Positions 15,688 through 23,901 of a stretch of DNA of 64,000 nt are shown here, piece after piece. How positions within the stretch are numbered: the first letter of the stretch is position 1; each line of letters starts with the position of its first letter. The notes under the pieces are model-generated. The model was not told the DNA's origin and searched no databases. It saw only the letters and a program-made list of their open reading frames with translations. The DNA comes from Lentzea sp. NBRC 105346. Lineage in GTDB: Bacteria; Actinomycetota; Actinomycetes; Mycobacteriales; Pseudonocardiaceae. The translations under genes were made by a program, and so were the position numbers. The DNA lies in NCBI RefSeq assembly GCF_030269605.1, contig NZ_BSTQ01000022.1:62001-126000 (forward strand), read 5' to 3'.

Positions 15688-17699
15688 GGTTGATGCGCAA
15701 CCGGACGCTGACGTGGTCGTCAGCGCTGATGTTCGTGACGGCGGCGGTGCTGGTCGGCCTGTTCATCACCGTCAAGGCGTTCGCGCTCACGCCCGAGCAG
15801 GTCGCCGAGCGCGACCTCGGCCGGTTCGACGCGAAGGTCGACACGGAAGAGTCACTGGCCGGCAGCATGGTCGCACTGTCCTCATTGGACATCCGGCCGC
15901 CGGTGGTCGACGCACCCGCCACGAAGTACGTCGAGATGGACTGGACGGCTGACCCATTTCCCGCCCGCTATCAGCTCGTGAGCGGACGCTGGCCAAGCCG
16001 GCCGAACGAAGTGGTCGTGAACAACAACCACAAACTGCCCACCGGGCTGCGGAGTGTCGGCGTGGTGCGCGACCGGTTCTCCGGCTGGAACACGATTCTC
16101 GCCGCACCCGGCACCTGGGCGACGCTCGGGACCGGCGGTGTGACCCGCACGGTGTACTGGAACGGGCCCGCGGCGGCGGGCGACGCGCTGGGCACGGTCG
16201 TCACCCGCGACAGCCACGAACCGCGGTCGTGGATCGAACGCTTCCCGCTGGCGTACTGGATTCCGGCGCTGACCCTGCCGTTGCTGACCGTACTGGCGAT
16301 CTTCGGGCTGACCCTGGCGTGGGCCCGGCGCACGAGAACGCTGCTGCACGCGATCGGGGTGCGCCAGACGTCCGTCGCGATTGCGGCGACCGCGTGGACG
16401 ATGATCTGGACCGTCCTCGGCTCGGCTGCCGGGGTCGGCATCGGGCTCGTCGTGCGGGCGATCATCGCGCGGGACCGCGTCGAACCCCTCTCGCCTCTGC
16501 CCGGCCTGACCGAACCTGTGTCGCAGATCTTGGTGTGCACCTTGGCCGCCTGCGCTTTGTACTTCAGGGCGAAGACACCAGCGGGAACCGCGAGCACGGC
16601 CCGTCGGTGCCTGGCGATCCTGCTCGGCGGAGTGATCGTTCTCCAGGTCGCGCAGACCGGGGGCGTCGTGGGTGCCATGCTGCTCACCGCGACCGTCGGC
16701 GCCGTGGTGTTGCTGCTCGCGCCGGACGTCGTGCGGTACCTCGCGGGTCTGCTGCCGCAACGCGATCCACGGCTGCGGCTCGGTGGGAACCAGTTGCGTG
16801 CGCGTGGCGCGTCCGCGGTCGCCGTGCTGACCGCGGCGCTCGCCCCGGCACTGGCGATGATCACGTTCTTGGCCACGGACATCGCGAACCAGGAGGCCAA
16901 GGCGATTCCCGACGCGGCGCCGCACCAGATCGTCGTGAGTGGACGCAACGGCATCGGGTACGCGCCGCCGCCGGAGGTGGTCGCCGCGGTCACCACCAAG
17001 ATCTCCGGACCCGTGATCCGCACCCGGTACCTCGCGGATCGGCGGCTCCTCGTCGTCGATCGGGTCGAAGACGTTGCCGCGCTGGACAATCGCACGCTCA
17101 CCCCGGCCGAGACGGACGGACTGAACCGGGGCCGGATCCTCACCTTCACCGACCCGACCTGGCAGGCGACTGTGTCCGGGGTGATGCTCGGGGACGTCAC
17201 CGACGGCACACCCGCGGCCGTCGTGTTCGTGAACGTGCCCGACGACGACGCCATCAAGGCGCAGCAGGCCGTGCTGGATGCCGGGCTGGGGCACGGTTTC
17301 GTGCTGAGGCATCGGCCGCCGGAGCCGGGGTTCGTCCCGGCGTCGCTGACCGCGGTCGCCCTGGGGCTGGCGCTGATCGCGGTCCTCAGCGCGGCGGCGG
17401 TGGCCAGGGCACGGGCACGGGCGTTGCGCGGGTACGCGGGGCGGCTGAGCGCGATCGGACTGAGCCGGCGGTGGATCCGTCAGGTGCTGCTCGTCGAGAG
17501 CGGGGTGGCCGCCGGGGTGAGCGTGGTGCTCGCCTGCGTGATCGCGATCCCACCGATGGCGCTGGCCGGGATGAGCCTGCGCGTGCCGTGGGACCAGGCC
17601 GGGCTGCTCGCCGGGGTCTTCGTCCTCGTGGCACTGGCGTCCGGGACGCGTATGTCCATTGTCGACGGATGTATTTCGTTGCGGGATTCCCACTTGTGA
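15684..17699 (+). CDS. FtsX/MacB-like ABC transporter permease
   Basis: This 671-residue membrane protein starts at 15684 (MRLMRNRTLTWSS), overlapping the ATPase stop. One N-terminal membrane segment is followed by an extracytoplasmic region (about 35-185). A cluster of three or four segments comes next (about 190-300), then two more (about 315-365). A second periplasmic-like domain (about 400-540) is followed by a C-terminal segment cluster. This duplicated layout fits FtsX-family permeases, whose extracytoplasmic loops act mechanically rather than forming a transport channel. Partner of the preceding ATPase; substrate unknown. Confidence 0.85.
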   Translation: MRLMRNRTLTWSSALMFVTAAVLVGLFITVKAFALTPEQVAERDLGRFDAKVDTEESLAGSMVALSSLDIRPPVVDAPATKYVEMDWTADPFPARYQLVSGRWPSRPNEVVVNNNHKLPTGLRSVGVVRDRFSGWNTILAAPGTWATLGTGGVTRTVYWNGPAAAGDALGTVVTRDSHEPRSWIERFPLAYWIPALTLPLLTVLAIFGLTLAWARRTRTLLHAIGVRQTSVAIAATAWTMIWTVLGSAAGVGIGLVVRAIIARDRVEPLSPLPGLTEPVSQILVCTLAACALYFRAKTPAGTASTARRCLAILLGGVIVLQVAQTGGVVGAMLLTATVGAVVLLLAPDVVRYLAGLLPQRDPRLRLGGNQLRARGASAVAVLTAALAPALAMITFLATDIANQEAKAIPDAAPHQIVVSGRNGIGYAPPPEVVAAVTTKISGPVIRTRYLADRRLLVVDRVEDVAALDNRTLTPAETDGLNRGRILTFTDPTWQATVSGVMLGDVTDGTPAAVVFVNVPDDDAIKAQQAVLDAGLGHGFVLRHRPPEPGFVPASLTAVALGLALIAVLSAAAVARARARALRGYAGRLSAIGLSRRWIRQVLLVESGVAAGVSVVLACVIAIPPMALAGMSLRVPWDQAGLLAGVFVLVALASGTRMSIVDGCISLRDSHL

Positions 17700-17721
17700 C
17701 CGCGTGATCGCAACCTATGCT
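17694..17721 (+). promoter_or_regulatory. Promoter giving a probable leaderless kinase mRNA
   Basis: TTGTGA (17694-17699) and TATGCT (17716-17721) are separated by 16 bp. The expected transcription start falls about 7 nt later, at the GTG of 17729. No ribosome binding site precedes this GTG or the ATG at 17717, so a leaderless transcript is likely. The -35 hexamer overlaps the end of the permease gene. Confidence 0.5.
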
Positions 17722-17728
17722 GCACGCC

Positions 17729-19675
17729 GTGACCGATGCGACGGGAATGCTGGTTGCCCAAAGGTACCGTCTGGCGCGCGTGATCGGCGCCGGCGGGATG
17801 GGGCGCGTCTGGCTCGGCCAGGACGAGCTCATCGGCCGGGAGGTGGCGATCAAGGAGCTGCTGCTGCCCGCCGGGCTCGACGCCGAACAGCGGGCGATGC
17901 TGTGCCACCGCGCGATGCGGGAGGCGCAGCTGGCCGGCCGGCTCAACCACCCCGGCATCGTCACCGTGCACGACGTGGTCGAGTTCAACGGCACGCCGAT
18001 GATCGTGATGGAGTTCGTCCGCGGCGGGTCGCTGTCCGACGCGATCAAGGCTCGGGGCGGCCTGCCCGTCGACGAGGTGGCGCGCATCGGCACGGCCGTG
18101 CTCAACGCGTTGCGGGTCGCCCACGAGGCCGGGATCGTGCACCGCGACCTGAAGCCCGCCAACGTGTTGCTGTCCGGCGAGCGGGTGGTGATCACGGACT
18201 TCGGCATCGCGCGGCTGACCGGCGACGTCCAGCTCACCACGTCCGGATCGATCGTGGGAACGCCCTCGTACATGGCGCCCGAGCAGGGGACCGGGGCGCC
18301 GATCACGCCCGCGACCGACCTGTGGTCGCTGGGCGCCACGCTCTACGCGGCGGTGGAGGGCCGGCCGCCCTTCGAGGGCCCGGACTTCATGTCGACGTTG
18401 TCGGCGCTGCTCACCAGGGATCCGGCGCCGCCCCAGCGCGCCGGACGCCTCACCCCGTTGCTGCAGGCCCTGCTCCGCAAGAACCCCGCCGAACGCGCGA
18501 CGGCCGAGCAGGCCGCACACCTCCTGGCCGGCACCGGGACTCCGTTGCCCGCCAAGCAAGGCGTGCCCCGGCGCACGCTGCTGTTCGCGGGCGGCGGCGC
18601 GCTCGCGGCGATCGGTATCTCCGCGGCGGCGTGGGTGCTGTGGCCGAACGGCTCCGGCGAGGCCGCCGGTCCGAACCGCAACGACGACAACGCGGCGGCC
18701 AAGGGTGGTGCGGCCGAACAGAGCAACACGAGCACGCCGGCCGAGCCCGGCAAACCGGTCGAGATCACCGAGCACATCCAGCTGATCGGGCACAACGAGG
18801 AGGTCACGTCGATCGCCTTCAGCCCCGACGGCAAGCTGCTCGCGAGCGGTGACGGCGAACGCAACGACGGGCCGGTGGTCCGCTTGTGGGACGCGGCGAC
18901 CGGCAAGCAGATCACCACGCTGGTCGGCCCGCACGGCACCGGCGGCGCCTCCGCGAACGCCGTGGCGTTCAGCCCGGACGGCAAATTGCTGGCGGCGGGC
19001 GGCAACCGCCTCGGCGACAGCACGATGCTGTGGAACGTCGCGGACCGGCAGTTGGTCGGCCCGCTCGACGAGAGCCGTTCCATCATGAAGTGCCTGGTCT
19101 TCAGCCCGGACGGCAAGATCGTCGCCGGGGTGACCCACACCGGCGGCATCAAGATCTGGGACGTGGCGAGCCGCAAGGTCAAGATCGGCCTGCCCGACGG
19201 CGACGGCGGCCGCAACGTGGTCTTCAGCCCGGACGGCAAGCTGCTGGCCAACGGCGGCACCAAGGGCACGGAGGTCCGGCTGTCCGACCCGGCGACCGGC
19301 AAGACCATCAGTACCATCACCGACGCGACCGGCAGCGACGTGTCCTTCTCACCGGACAGCCGGACGCTCGCGGTCCCCGACGCCGACGGCAAGAACAGCA
19401 TGCAGCTCTGGGACGTCGCCACCGGCAAGAGCAAGGCCGTCTTCGACCGCACCGAGGACATCACGCTCGCGTCCGTCCTGTTCAGCCCGGACGGCAAGAC
19501 CGTCGCCGCCTGGGGGCTCGGCAACGTCATCCAGCTCTGGGACATCGCGACCAAGCAGGTCCGCGCCGTGCTGATCGGTGCCGCGGGCAACGTGAACACG
19601 GTCGTGTTCGACGCCAAGGGAACCCGGCTCGCCGCCGGTGGCGACGACAAGGCGATCAGGATCTGGAAGCTCTGA
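17729..19675 (+). CDS. Membrane Ser/Thr protein kinase with WD40 sensor domain
   Basis: This protein of about 648 residues has an N-terminal Hanks-type kinase domain. Visible motifs are GAGGMG, the catalytic lysine in VAIKEL, HRDLKPANVLL, DFGIA and MAPEQ. A transmembrane segment (about 285-305: LLFAGGGALAAIGISAAAWV) and a linker follow. The extracellular C-terminal half has about seven WD40 repeats, each with FSPDGK and a closing W-D or W-N. It probably phosphorylates cytoplasmic targets in response to an outside signal bound by the propeller. The GTG at 17729 is chosen for the leaderless promoter; the ATG at 17717 is an alternative. It overlaps the TetR gene by 20 nt, convergently. Confidence 0.88.
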   Translation: MTDATGMLVAQRYRLARVIGAGGMGRVWLGQDELIGREVAIKELLLPAGLDAEQRAMLCHRAMREAQLAGRLNHPGIVTVHDVVEFNGTPMIVMEFVRGGSLSDAIKARGGLPVDEVARIGTAVLNALRVAHEAGIVHRDLKPANVLLSGERVVITDFGIARLTGDVQLTTSGSIVGTPSYMAPEQGTGAPITPATDLWSLGATLYAAVEGRPPFEGPDFMSTLSALLTRDPAPPQRAGRLTPLLQALLRKNPAERATAEQAAHLLAGTGTPLPAKQGVPRRTLLFAGGGALAAIGISAAAWVLWPNGSGEAAGPNRNDDNAAAKGGAAEQSNTSTPAEPGKPVEITEHIQLIGHNEEVTSIAFSPDGKLLASGDGERNDGPVVRLWDAATGKQITTLVGPHGTGGASANAVAFSPDGKLLAAGGNRLGDSTMLWNVADRQLVGPLDESRSIMKCLVFSPDGKIVAGVTHTGGIKIWDVASRKVKIGLPDGDGGRNVVFSPDGKLLANGGTKGTEVRLSDPATGKTISTITDATGSDVSFSPDSRTLAVPDADGKNSMQLWDVATGKSKAVFDRTEDITLASVLFSPDGKTVAAWGLGNVIQLWDIATKQVRAVLIGAAGNVNTVVFDAKGTRLAAGGDDKAIRIWKL

Positions 19676-20273
19676 GCGCCGGTCCGATCCAGCGGCGGAC
19701 GAGCGCTCGCAGCTCGTCGTCGGTGAGCGCGGGCGTCGACGGGTACCGCAGGAACGACAGGAACAGCCGCATCAGGAGCTCGGCGAGCCCCTCGAGGTCG
19801 TCGTCGGTGACACCGGCGGCGGCCCAGTCGACCGGCACGTTGCGCAGAATCCGTGCGCCGAGGGCGAACGACTGAGGCGAGGCGACCGCGTCCGTGAAGA
19901 AGTCGGACTCACCCGCCTGCAGCAACAGGCCGAGGTAGGGCTCCTCGGGGACGGTCCGCACGCCGAACACGACGGACTCCACCGCGACCTCGGCGGGGCT
20001 GTGGAACTGCGCCAGGTGGCGTTCCATCCGCCCGGCGAACTCCTCGACGCCCGCGATGGCCACCGCGCTCAGGATGTCCGCCAGGCGCGGGAAGTAGCGG
20101 TACACGGTCTGCCGTGTCACGCCGGCCTCGGCGGCGACGTCGGACAGGCTGGTCTTGGCGAGCCCGAACCGGTCGATGCACGCCGTCGCGGCCTCGACGA
20201 TCCGGCGGCGCGCCTCGTACTCGGTGCCGGGCGGGTTGCCCTGCCATCCGTGGTGCCCCATGCGTTCCATCAT
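19656..20273 (-). CDS. TetR-family regulator
   Basis: This 205-residue protein has the TetR N-terminal helix-turn-helix (TSLSDVAAEAGVTRQTVYRYF, about 41-60) and an all-helical ligand domain. Its ATG at 20273 overlaps the stop of the membrane protein gene by 4 nt, making it the last gene of an FAD oxidoreductase-membrane protein-TetR operon. It probably represses that operon. A candidate operator with CATACA/TGTATG arms lies just before the first gene (22749-22773). The ligand is unknown. Confidence 0.85.
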   Translation of the reverse strand: MMERMGHHGWQGNPPGTEYEARRRIVEAATACIDRFGLAKTSLSDVAAEAGVTRQTVYRYFPRLADILSAVAIAGVEEFAGRMERHLAQFHSPAEVAVESVVFGVRTVPEEPYLGLLLQAGESDFFTDAVASPQSFALGARILRNVPVDWAAAGVTDDDLEGLAELLMRLFLSFLRYPSTPALTDDELRALVRRWIGPALRASRS

Positions 20274-21283
20274 CCCCGAGCAGGGACAGGCGCCCTCCGG
20301 CGGTTCAGCACGGTCAGCACCGCACCCGCGCCGATGAAGCACGCGAGCGCGTAGAGGCCGCTGCCGATCGGGACGGGCAGCGCGCCGATCCAGCACACCG
20401 CCAGCCCGCCCAGGTAGATCGGCGGATACCAGCGCGCGAAGGCGGACAACGACTCCTCCGGCGTCGCCTTCGAAATGATCCAGGCACCCGCCAGCCACAC
20501 CAGCGCCAGCTCAATGCCGATCACCCAAGCCTGCGCGGTGGTGTTGCCTTCGAAGAGGCTCGACGGGATTCCGGCGATCGCCATGGTCGGCGGGGTGAGC
20601 ACCCCGGCCACCAGGAGGCCCATCGCCAACGACCGCTGAACCAGTCGCACTACCAGATATGTCAGCGCTCCCAGCGATACGGACGCGAACAGCAGCATGC
20701 TGGTCATCGGCACCGACTCCAGCGCCGGGTGGTTCACGATGTGGTTGTCCGGGTTCCACGCCCACCACTTGAGCTGCGGTCCGATGTGGTCGAAGACCTC
20801 GTAGAACAGCTGGCACACGAAGGCGACGGTCACCGCACCGGCCGCCGCGCTCCGGCGGAAGATCCCCAGCGAGCGCACGACCTCGTAGGCGAGTCCGGTG
20901 ATCATCGGATAGAACGCCACGATGTAGAGCGGCAACCGGTCCCACATGAACTGAACGGTGAACTGGTTGTGGGCGAAGATGAAGCCGTAGATCCGGTCGA
21001 GGCCGAACCACTCCGGGAAGTACAGCGGTGGTTCGGTGACGAAGAGGTAGACCAGCGAGGCCCACCACAGCGCCAGGTTGACCGGATCACCGGCGCGGTA
21101 GCGGCGCACCGCGTGCACCAGCGCGAACACGGCGCCGCCGATGACGATCAGCTCGAGCAGCGGCATCGTCCAGTGCGCGAGGTCCCAGGGCGCGCGGACC
21201 GAGACCACGGGCGCGACGTCGTGGCAGTCGAACCCGAGACCGCGCGTGACAGCCTCGGCCTCGGGCCCGCAGTCGGTGCTCAT
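20270..21283 (-). CDS. Polytopic membrane protein, unknown function
   Basis: This 337-residue protein has about eight hydrophobic segments spread from residue 40 to 330. Examples are LLELIVIGGAVFALVHAV and WVIGIELALVWLAGAWII. Aromatic loop motifs include FDHIGPQLKWWAWNPDNH. I do not recognise a named family. It overlaps the FAD oxidoreductase gene upstream and the TetR gene downstream by 4 nt each. It is likely the membrane partner of the oxidoreductase, perhaps handling a hydrophobic substrate or product, but this is only inferred from the operon. Confidence 0.7.
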   Translation of the reverse strand: MSTDCGPEAEAVTRGLGFDCHDVAPVVSVRAPWDLAHWTMPLLELIVIGGAVFALVHAVRRYRAGDPVNLALWWASLVYLFVTEPPLYFPEWFGLDRIYGFIFAHNQFTVQFMWDRLPLYIVAFYPMITGLAYEVVRSLGIFRRSAAAGAVTVAFVCQLFYEVFDHIGPQLKWWAWNPDNHIVNHPALESVPMTSMLLFASVSLGALTYLVVRLVQRSLAMGLLVAGVLTPPTMAIAGIPSSLFEGNTTAQAWVIGIELALVWLAGAWIISKATPEESLSAFARWYPPIYLGGLAVCWIGALPVPIGSGLYALACFIGAGAVLTVLNRRRAPVPARG

Positions 21284-22725
21284 CGCACGGCCGCCGCGGC
21301 GGGGGAGTAGTCGGTCGCCGGCGGGTCGACCTGCGGATCGAAGCCGAACGGAACGCGGTGCCGGCCCAGCGCGGTGCGGATGCGGTAGCGCAGCAGTCCG
21401 GCGATCACCCGCGGGTTGGTCATCATGTCGCCCAGCGACTCGTCGAGGTTGAACACCTTGGCGAAGTGCTCGTCGACCACCGGGTCCTCGCGGGCGGCGC
21501 CGACGATGAAGCTGAACGCCGGGCCGGACACGGCCGCGATGATCCGCCGCCGCCACTCGGGCGGCTTCTCCGTGCCCACCGCGCATTCGTAGCCCTGGTC
21601 CCTGGCCATCGCCAGCCGCCATGGCACGTTGAGCGCTTTGCGTTGTGCCGCAAGGAAACGCGAGTAGAACCGAGGTTCGAGGGACGTCGTCCGCGAGAGG
21701 TGTTCGCGCAGCAGCAGTGCCGAGATCGCCGCGGAACTGATGCCCTGCCCGTAGAACGGGTTGAACGCGCAGATCGAGTCGCCGATGAACACGAGTCCTT
21801 CGGGCGGCGTCCGCCACCGGTCGTAGCGGCGCCACTTGTTGCCGGTCGACCGGGTCAGGTGCACCTCCGAGGTGGGGGAGCACCGGTCCATCGCGGTCGA
21901 GAACAACGGCGTGCGCACCCGGCGGGCCGCCTCGACGAAAGCGTCGGTGGTGCGCGGCATGTCGAGTCCCCACGAGCCCATGCAGGCGATCGCGCGGTTG
22001 CCCTCGATCGGGAAGAAGTTGACGAGGAAGTCGTGCTCGTCCGGGTGCTTCCCCTTGTCCGGCGTCGGCATGATCACGAGGTGCTGCCACCACCAGGCCT
22101 CGGGCCGGTCCGCGGGCAGCTCGTACCACCGTGAGGTGTAGGTGACCTTGGCGTCGAGGGTCCGCACCTCGGGCTCGGGCCACCCGGCCGCCACGAGCCA
22201 GCTGCTCACCGACGAGCCGCGACCCATCGCGTCCACCACGAAGTCAGCGATTTTCTCCTCGTCATCGAAACCGACTCCGGTGACCCTTTGGGAGTGCGTG
22301 CTCAGGGCGTTGACCGTGACGCCTTCGCGGATCGTGACGTTCGGCAGCTCGCGCACCTTGTCGCGCAACACCCGTTCGATGAGGATCCGCGAGCCGTAGA
22401 CCATGGTCATCGCGCTGCGTTTGCGCGCCGACCAGCCCTCGCCGTCGAGGTAGGCGGCGTCCATGGACGGCATGAGGTGCAGTCCGCCCGCGGCGATGAG
22501 GTCGGCTTCGAACCGGGGGAACAGCGCGCCGATCGCGCGCCGGCCCGAGTTCAGCAGGAAGTGCGGGTGCTTGCTCTGCGGCACGCCGCGCCGGTGCTCG
22601 GCCTGTGCGGGCAGCTCGTCACGCTCAAGGACGAGGACTTCTTCGAAGTACGGGGCGAGCGCCCCCGCGGTACAGAGGCCGGCGGCGCTGCCACCCAGGA
22701 CGACGGCGGTCTTGCCGAGGTGCAC
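21280..22725 (-). CDS. FAD-dependent oxidoreductase/monooxygenase
   Basis: This 481-residue flavoprotein opens with the dinucleotide-binding fold VVLGGSAAGLCTAGALAP and ends the FAD domain with the GD motif VFIGDSICAFNPFYGQGI. The arrangement resembles class A hydroxylase-like or geranylgeranyl-reductase-like proteins. No tryptophan-halogenase WxWxIP motif is seen. The GTG at 22725 is chosen since GGGGAG lies 9 nt upstream. It is the first gene of the operon with a membrane protein and TetR. Substrate unknown. Confidence 0.8.
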   Translation of the reverse strand: MHLGKTAVVLGGSAAGLCTAGALAPYFEEVLVLERDELPAQAEHRRGVPQSKHPHFLLNSGRRAIGALFPRFEADLIAAGGLHLMPSMDAAYLDGEGWSARKRSAMTMVYGSRILIERVLRDKVRELPNVTIREGVTVNALSTHSQRVTGVGFDDEEKIADFVVDAMGRGSSVSSWLVAAGWPEPEVRTLDAKVTYTSRWYELPADRPEAWWWQHLVIMPTPDKGKHPDEHDFLVNFFPIEGNRAIACMGSWGLDMPRTTDAFVEAARRVRTPLFSTAMDRCSPTSEVHLTRSTGNKWRRYDRWRTPPEGLVFIGDSICAFNPFYGQGISSAAISALLLREHLSRTTSLEPRFYSRFLAAQRKALNVPWRLAMARDQGYECAVGTEKPPEWRRRIIAAVSGPAFSFIVGAAREDPVVDEHFAKVFNLDESLGDMMTNPRVIAGLLRYRIRTALGRHRVPFGFDPQVDPPATDYSPAAAAVR

Positions 22726-22748
22726 TCGGACCAACTCCCCACGTCGAT

Positions 22749-22773
22749 CATACAAATGTGCCTTGAATGTATG
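22749..22773. promoter_or_regulatory. Candidate TetR operator
   Basis: CATACA (22749-22754) and TGTATG (22768-22773) form an inverted repeat in an AT-rich patch 24 bp upstream of the FAD oxidoreductase start. The operon's last gene is a TetR regulator. Binding by that regulator is inferred. Confidence 0.4.
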
Positions 22774-22878
22774 AATGACTTTGGGGTGTGTCAAGGAACC
22801 CATTGCCCGCCAACGCTTGTGGCAACACCATGACGTCGCTCTGACAAGTTCTTCACAGTTTCCCGACAGGCTGCCGCC

Positions 22879-23901
22879 ATGAAGCTGCTCGCGCTGCTCG
22901 TGGCGATGACGACTCTCACTCCAGCTGCGGCCGCGGACCCCGTTCGCACCGCGGAGTACGACGTGACACCGGATCTCGCCGCCGTGGTCCACTACCCGCG
23001 CGACGTCACGCGCGGCTCGCACCCGCTGGTCGTGCTGCTGCACGGGTTCTTCGCCAAGTGCGCCGACCGGCGGCCGGACGCGAGCTACCAGGACCTGTAC
23101 GGGTGGCCGTGCAAACCCGGCATCGAGCAGGTGCCGAGCTACCACGGATACGACTACCTGGCCCGTTCGCTGGCCCGCGCGGGGTTCGTCGTCGTTTCGG
23201 TCAACGCCAACCACATCTCGTCCGCCTCACCGGACGAGTTCGCCGACCGGGCCGCGTTGATCGACGCGCACCTGCGGCTGTGGCAGGAGGTGTCGTCGTC
23301 GGGCCGCGGGGCGCTGTCGCCTCAGTTCGCTGAGTTCCGCGGGCATGTCGACCTGAACCGGGTCGGCGTGCTGGGCCATTCGAAGGGCGGGCGCGGTGCG
23401 GTGCGGCATTCGGCCGACGGGTACCGGGACTGGCCGGCCGGTGTTCAGGTGAAGGCCGTCGTGGCGCTGGAGCCGATCATCAGCGGCGGGGGCGACTCGG
23501 TGATCTCGGACATTCCGTTCCTGACCGTGATCGGCGGCTGCGACAAGGTCAGCAACCCGGACGCGAACGACTACTTCTCTGATGCTGCCGCGCACAACGT
23601 CGTGCCCGTGCACCGGTTGATGGTGCAGGGCGCCAACCACAACTTCTTCAACACCGTGTGGTCGCCGTCGAGCGGGCAGGTCACCGCCGAGGACGACGCC
23701 GTGGCCACCCGGCCCGGCTACTGCGAGGCACTGCGGGCCGATGAGAAGCAGCTCGGCGAACGGCAACAGCGCGACGCCGGGGTCCTGTACCTGTCGGCGT
23801 TCTTCCGGCGGTACCTCAACGGCGAGACGCGGTTCGATCCGCTGCTGAGCGGGACGGAGCGGCCGTTGCCGTATGCGGTGGCCGAGGTCGACCAGCCGTG
23901 A
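22879..23901 (+). CDS. Secreted alpha/beta hydrolase
   Basis: This 340-residue protein has a signal peptide (MKLLALLVAMTTLTPAAAA) and an alpha/beta-hydrolase core. The oxyanion region is LVVLLHGFFAKC, the nucleophile elbow is GHSKGG (GxSxG), the acid is probably in GGCDKVSNPDAND, and the catalytic His is in GANHNFFN. Cysteines at CADRRPD, WPCKPG and GYCEA could form disulfides outside the cell. It is probably an esterase or cutinase-like enzyme; substrate unknown. It abuts ligA convergently, with no intergenic base. Confidence 0.85.
   Translation: MKLLALLVAMTTLTPAAAADPVRTAEYDVTPDLAAVVHYPRDVTRGSHPLVVLLHGFFAKCADRRPDASYQDLYGWPCKPGIEQVPSYHGYDYLARSLARAGFVVVSVNANHISSASPDEFADRAALIDAHLRLWQEVSSSGRGALSPQFAEFRGHVDLNRVGVLGHSKGGRGAVRHSADGYRDWPAGVQVKAVVALEPIISGGGDSVISDIPFLTVIGGCDKVSNPDANDYFSDAAAHNVVPVHRLMVQGANHNFFNTVWSPSSGQVTAEDDAVATRPGYCEALRADEKQLGERQQRDAGVLYLSAFFRRYLNGETRFDPLLSGTERPLPYAVAEVDQP

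Noticed and set aside
21280..22725. Flavin-dependent tryptophan halogenase
   Set aside because: No WxWxIP motif or conserved catalytic Lys region seen; only general FAD motifs.
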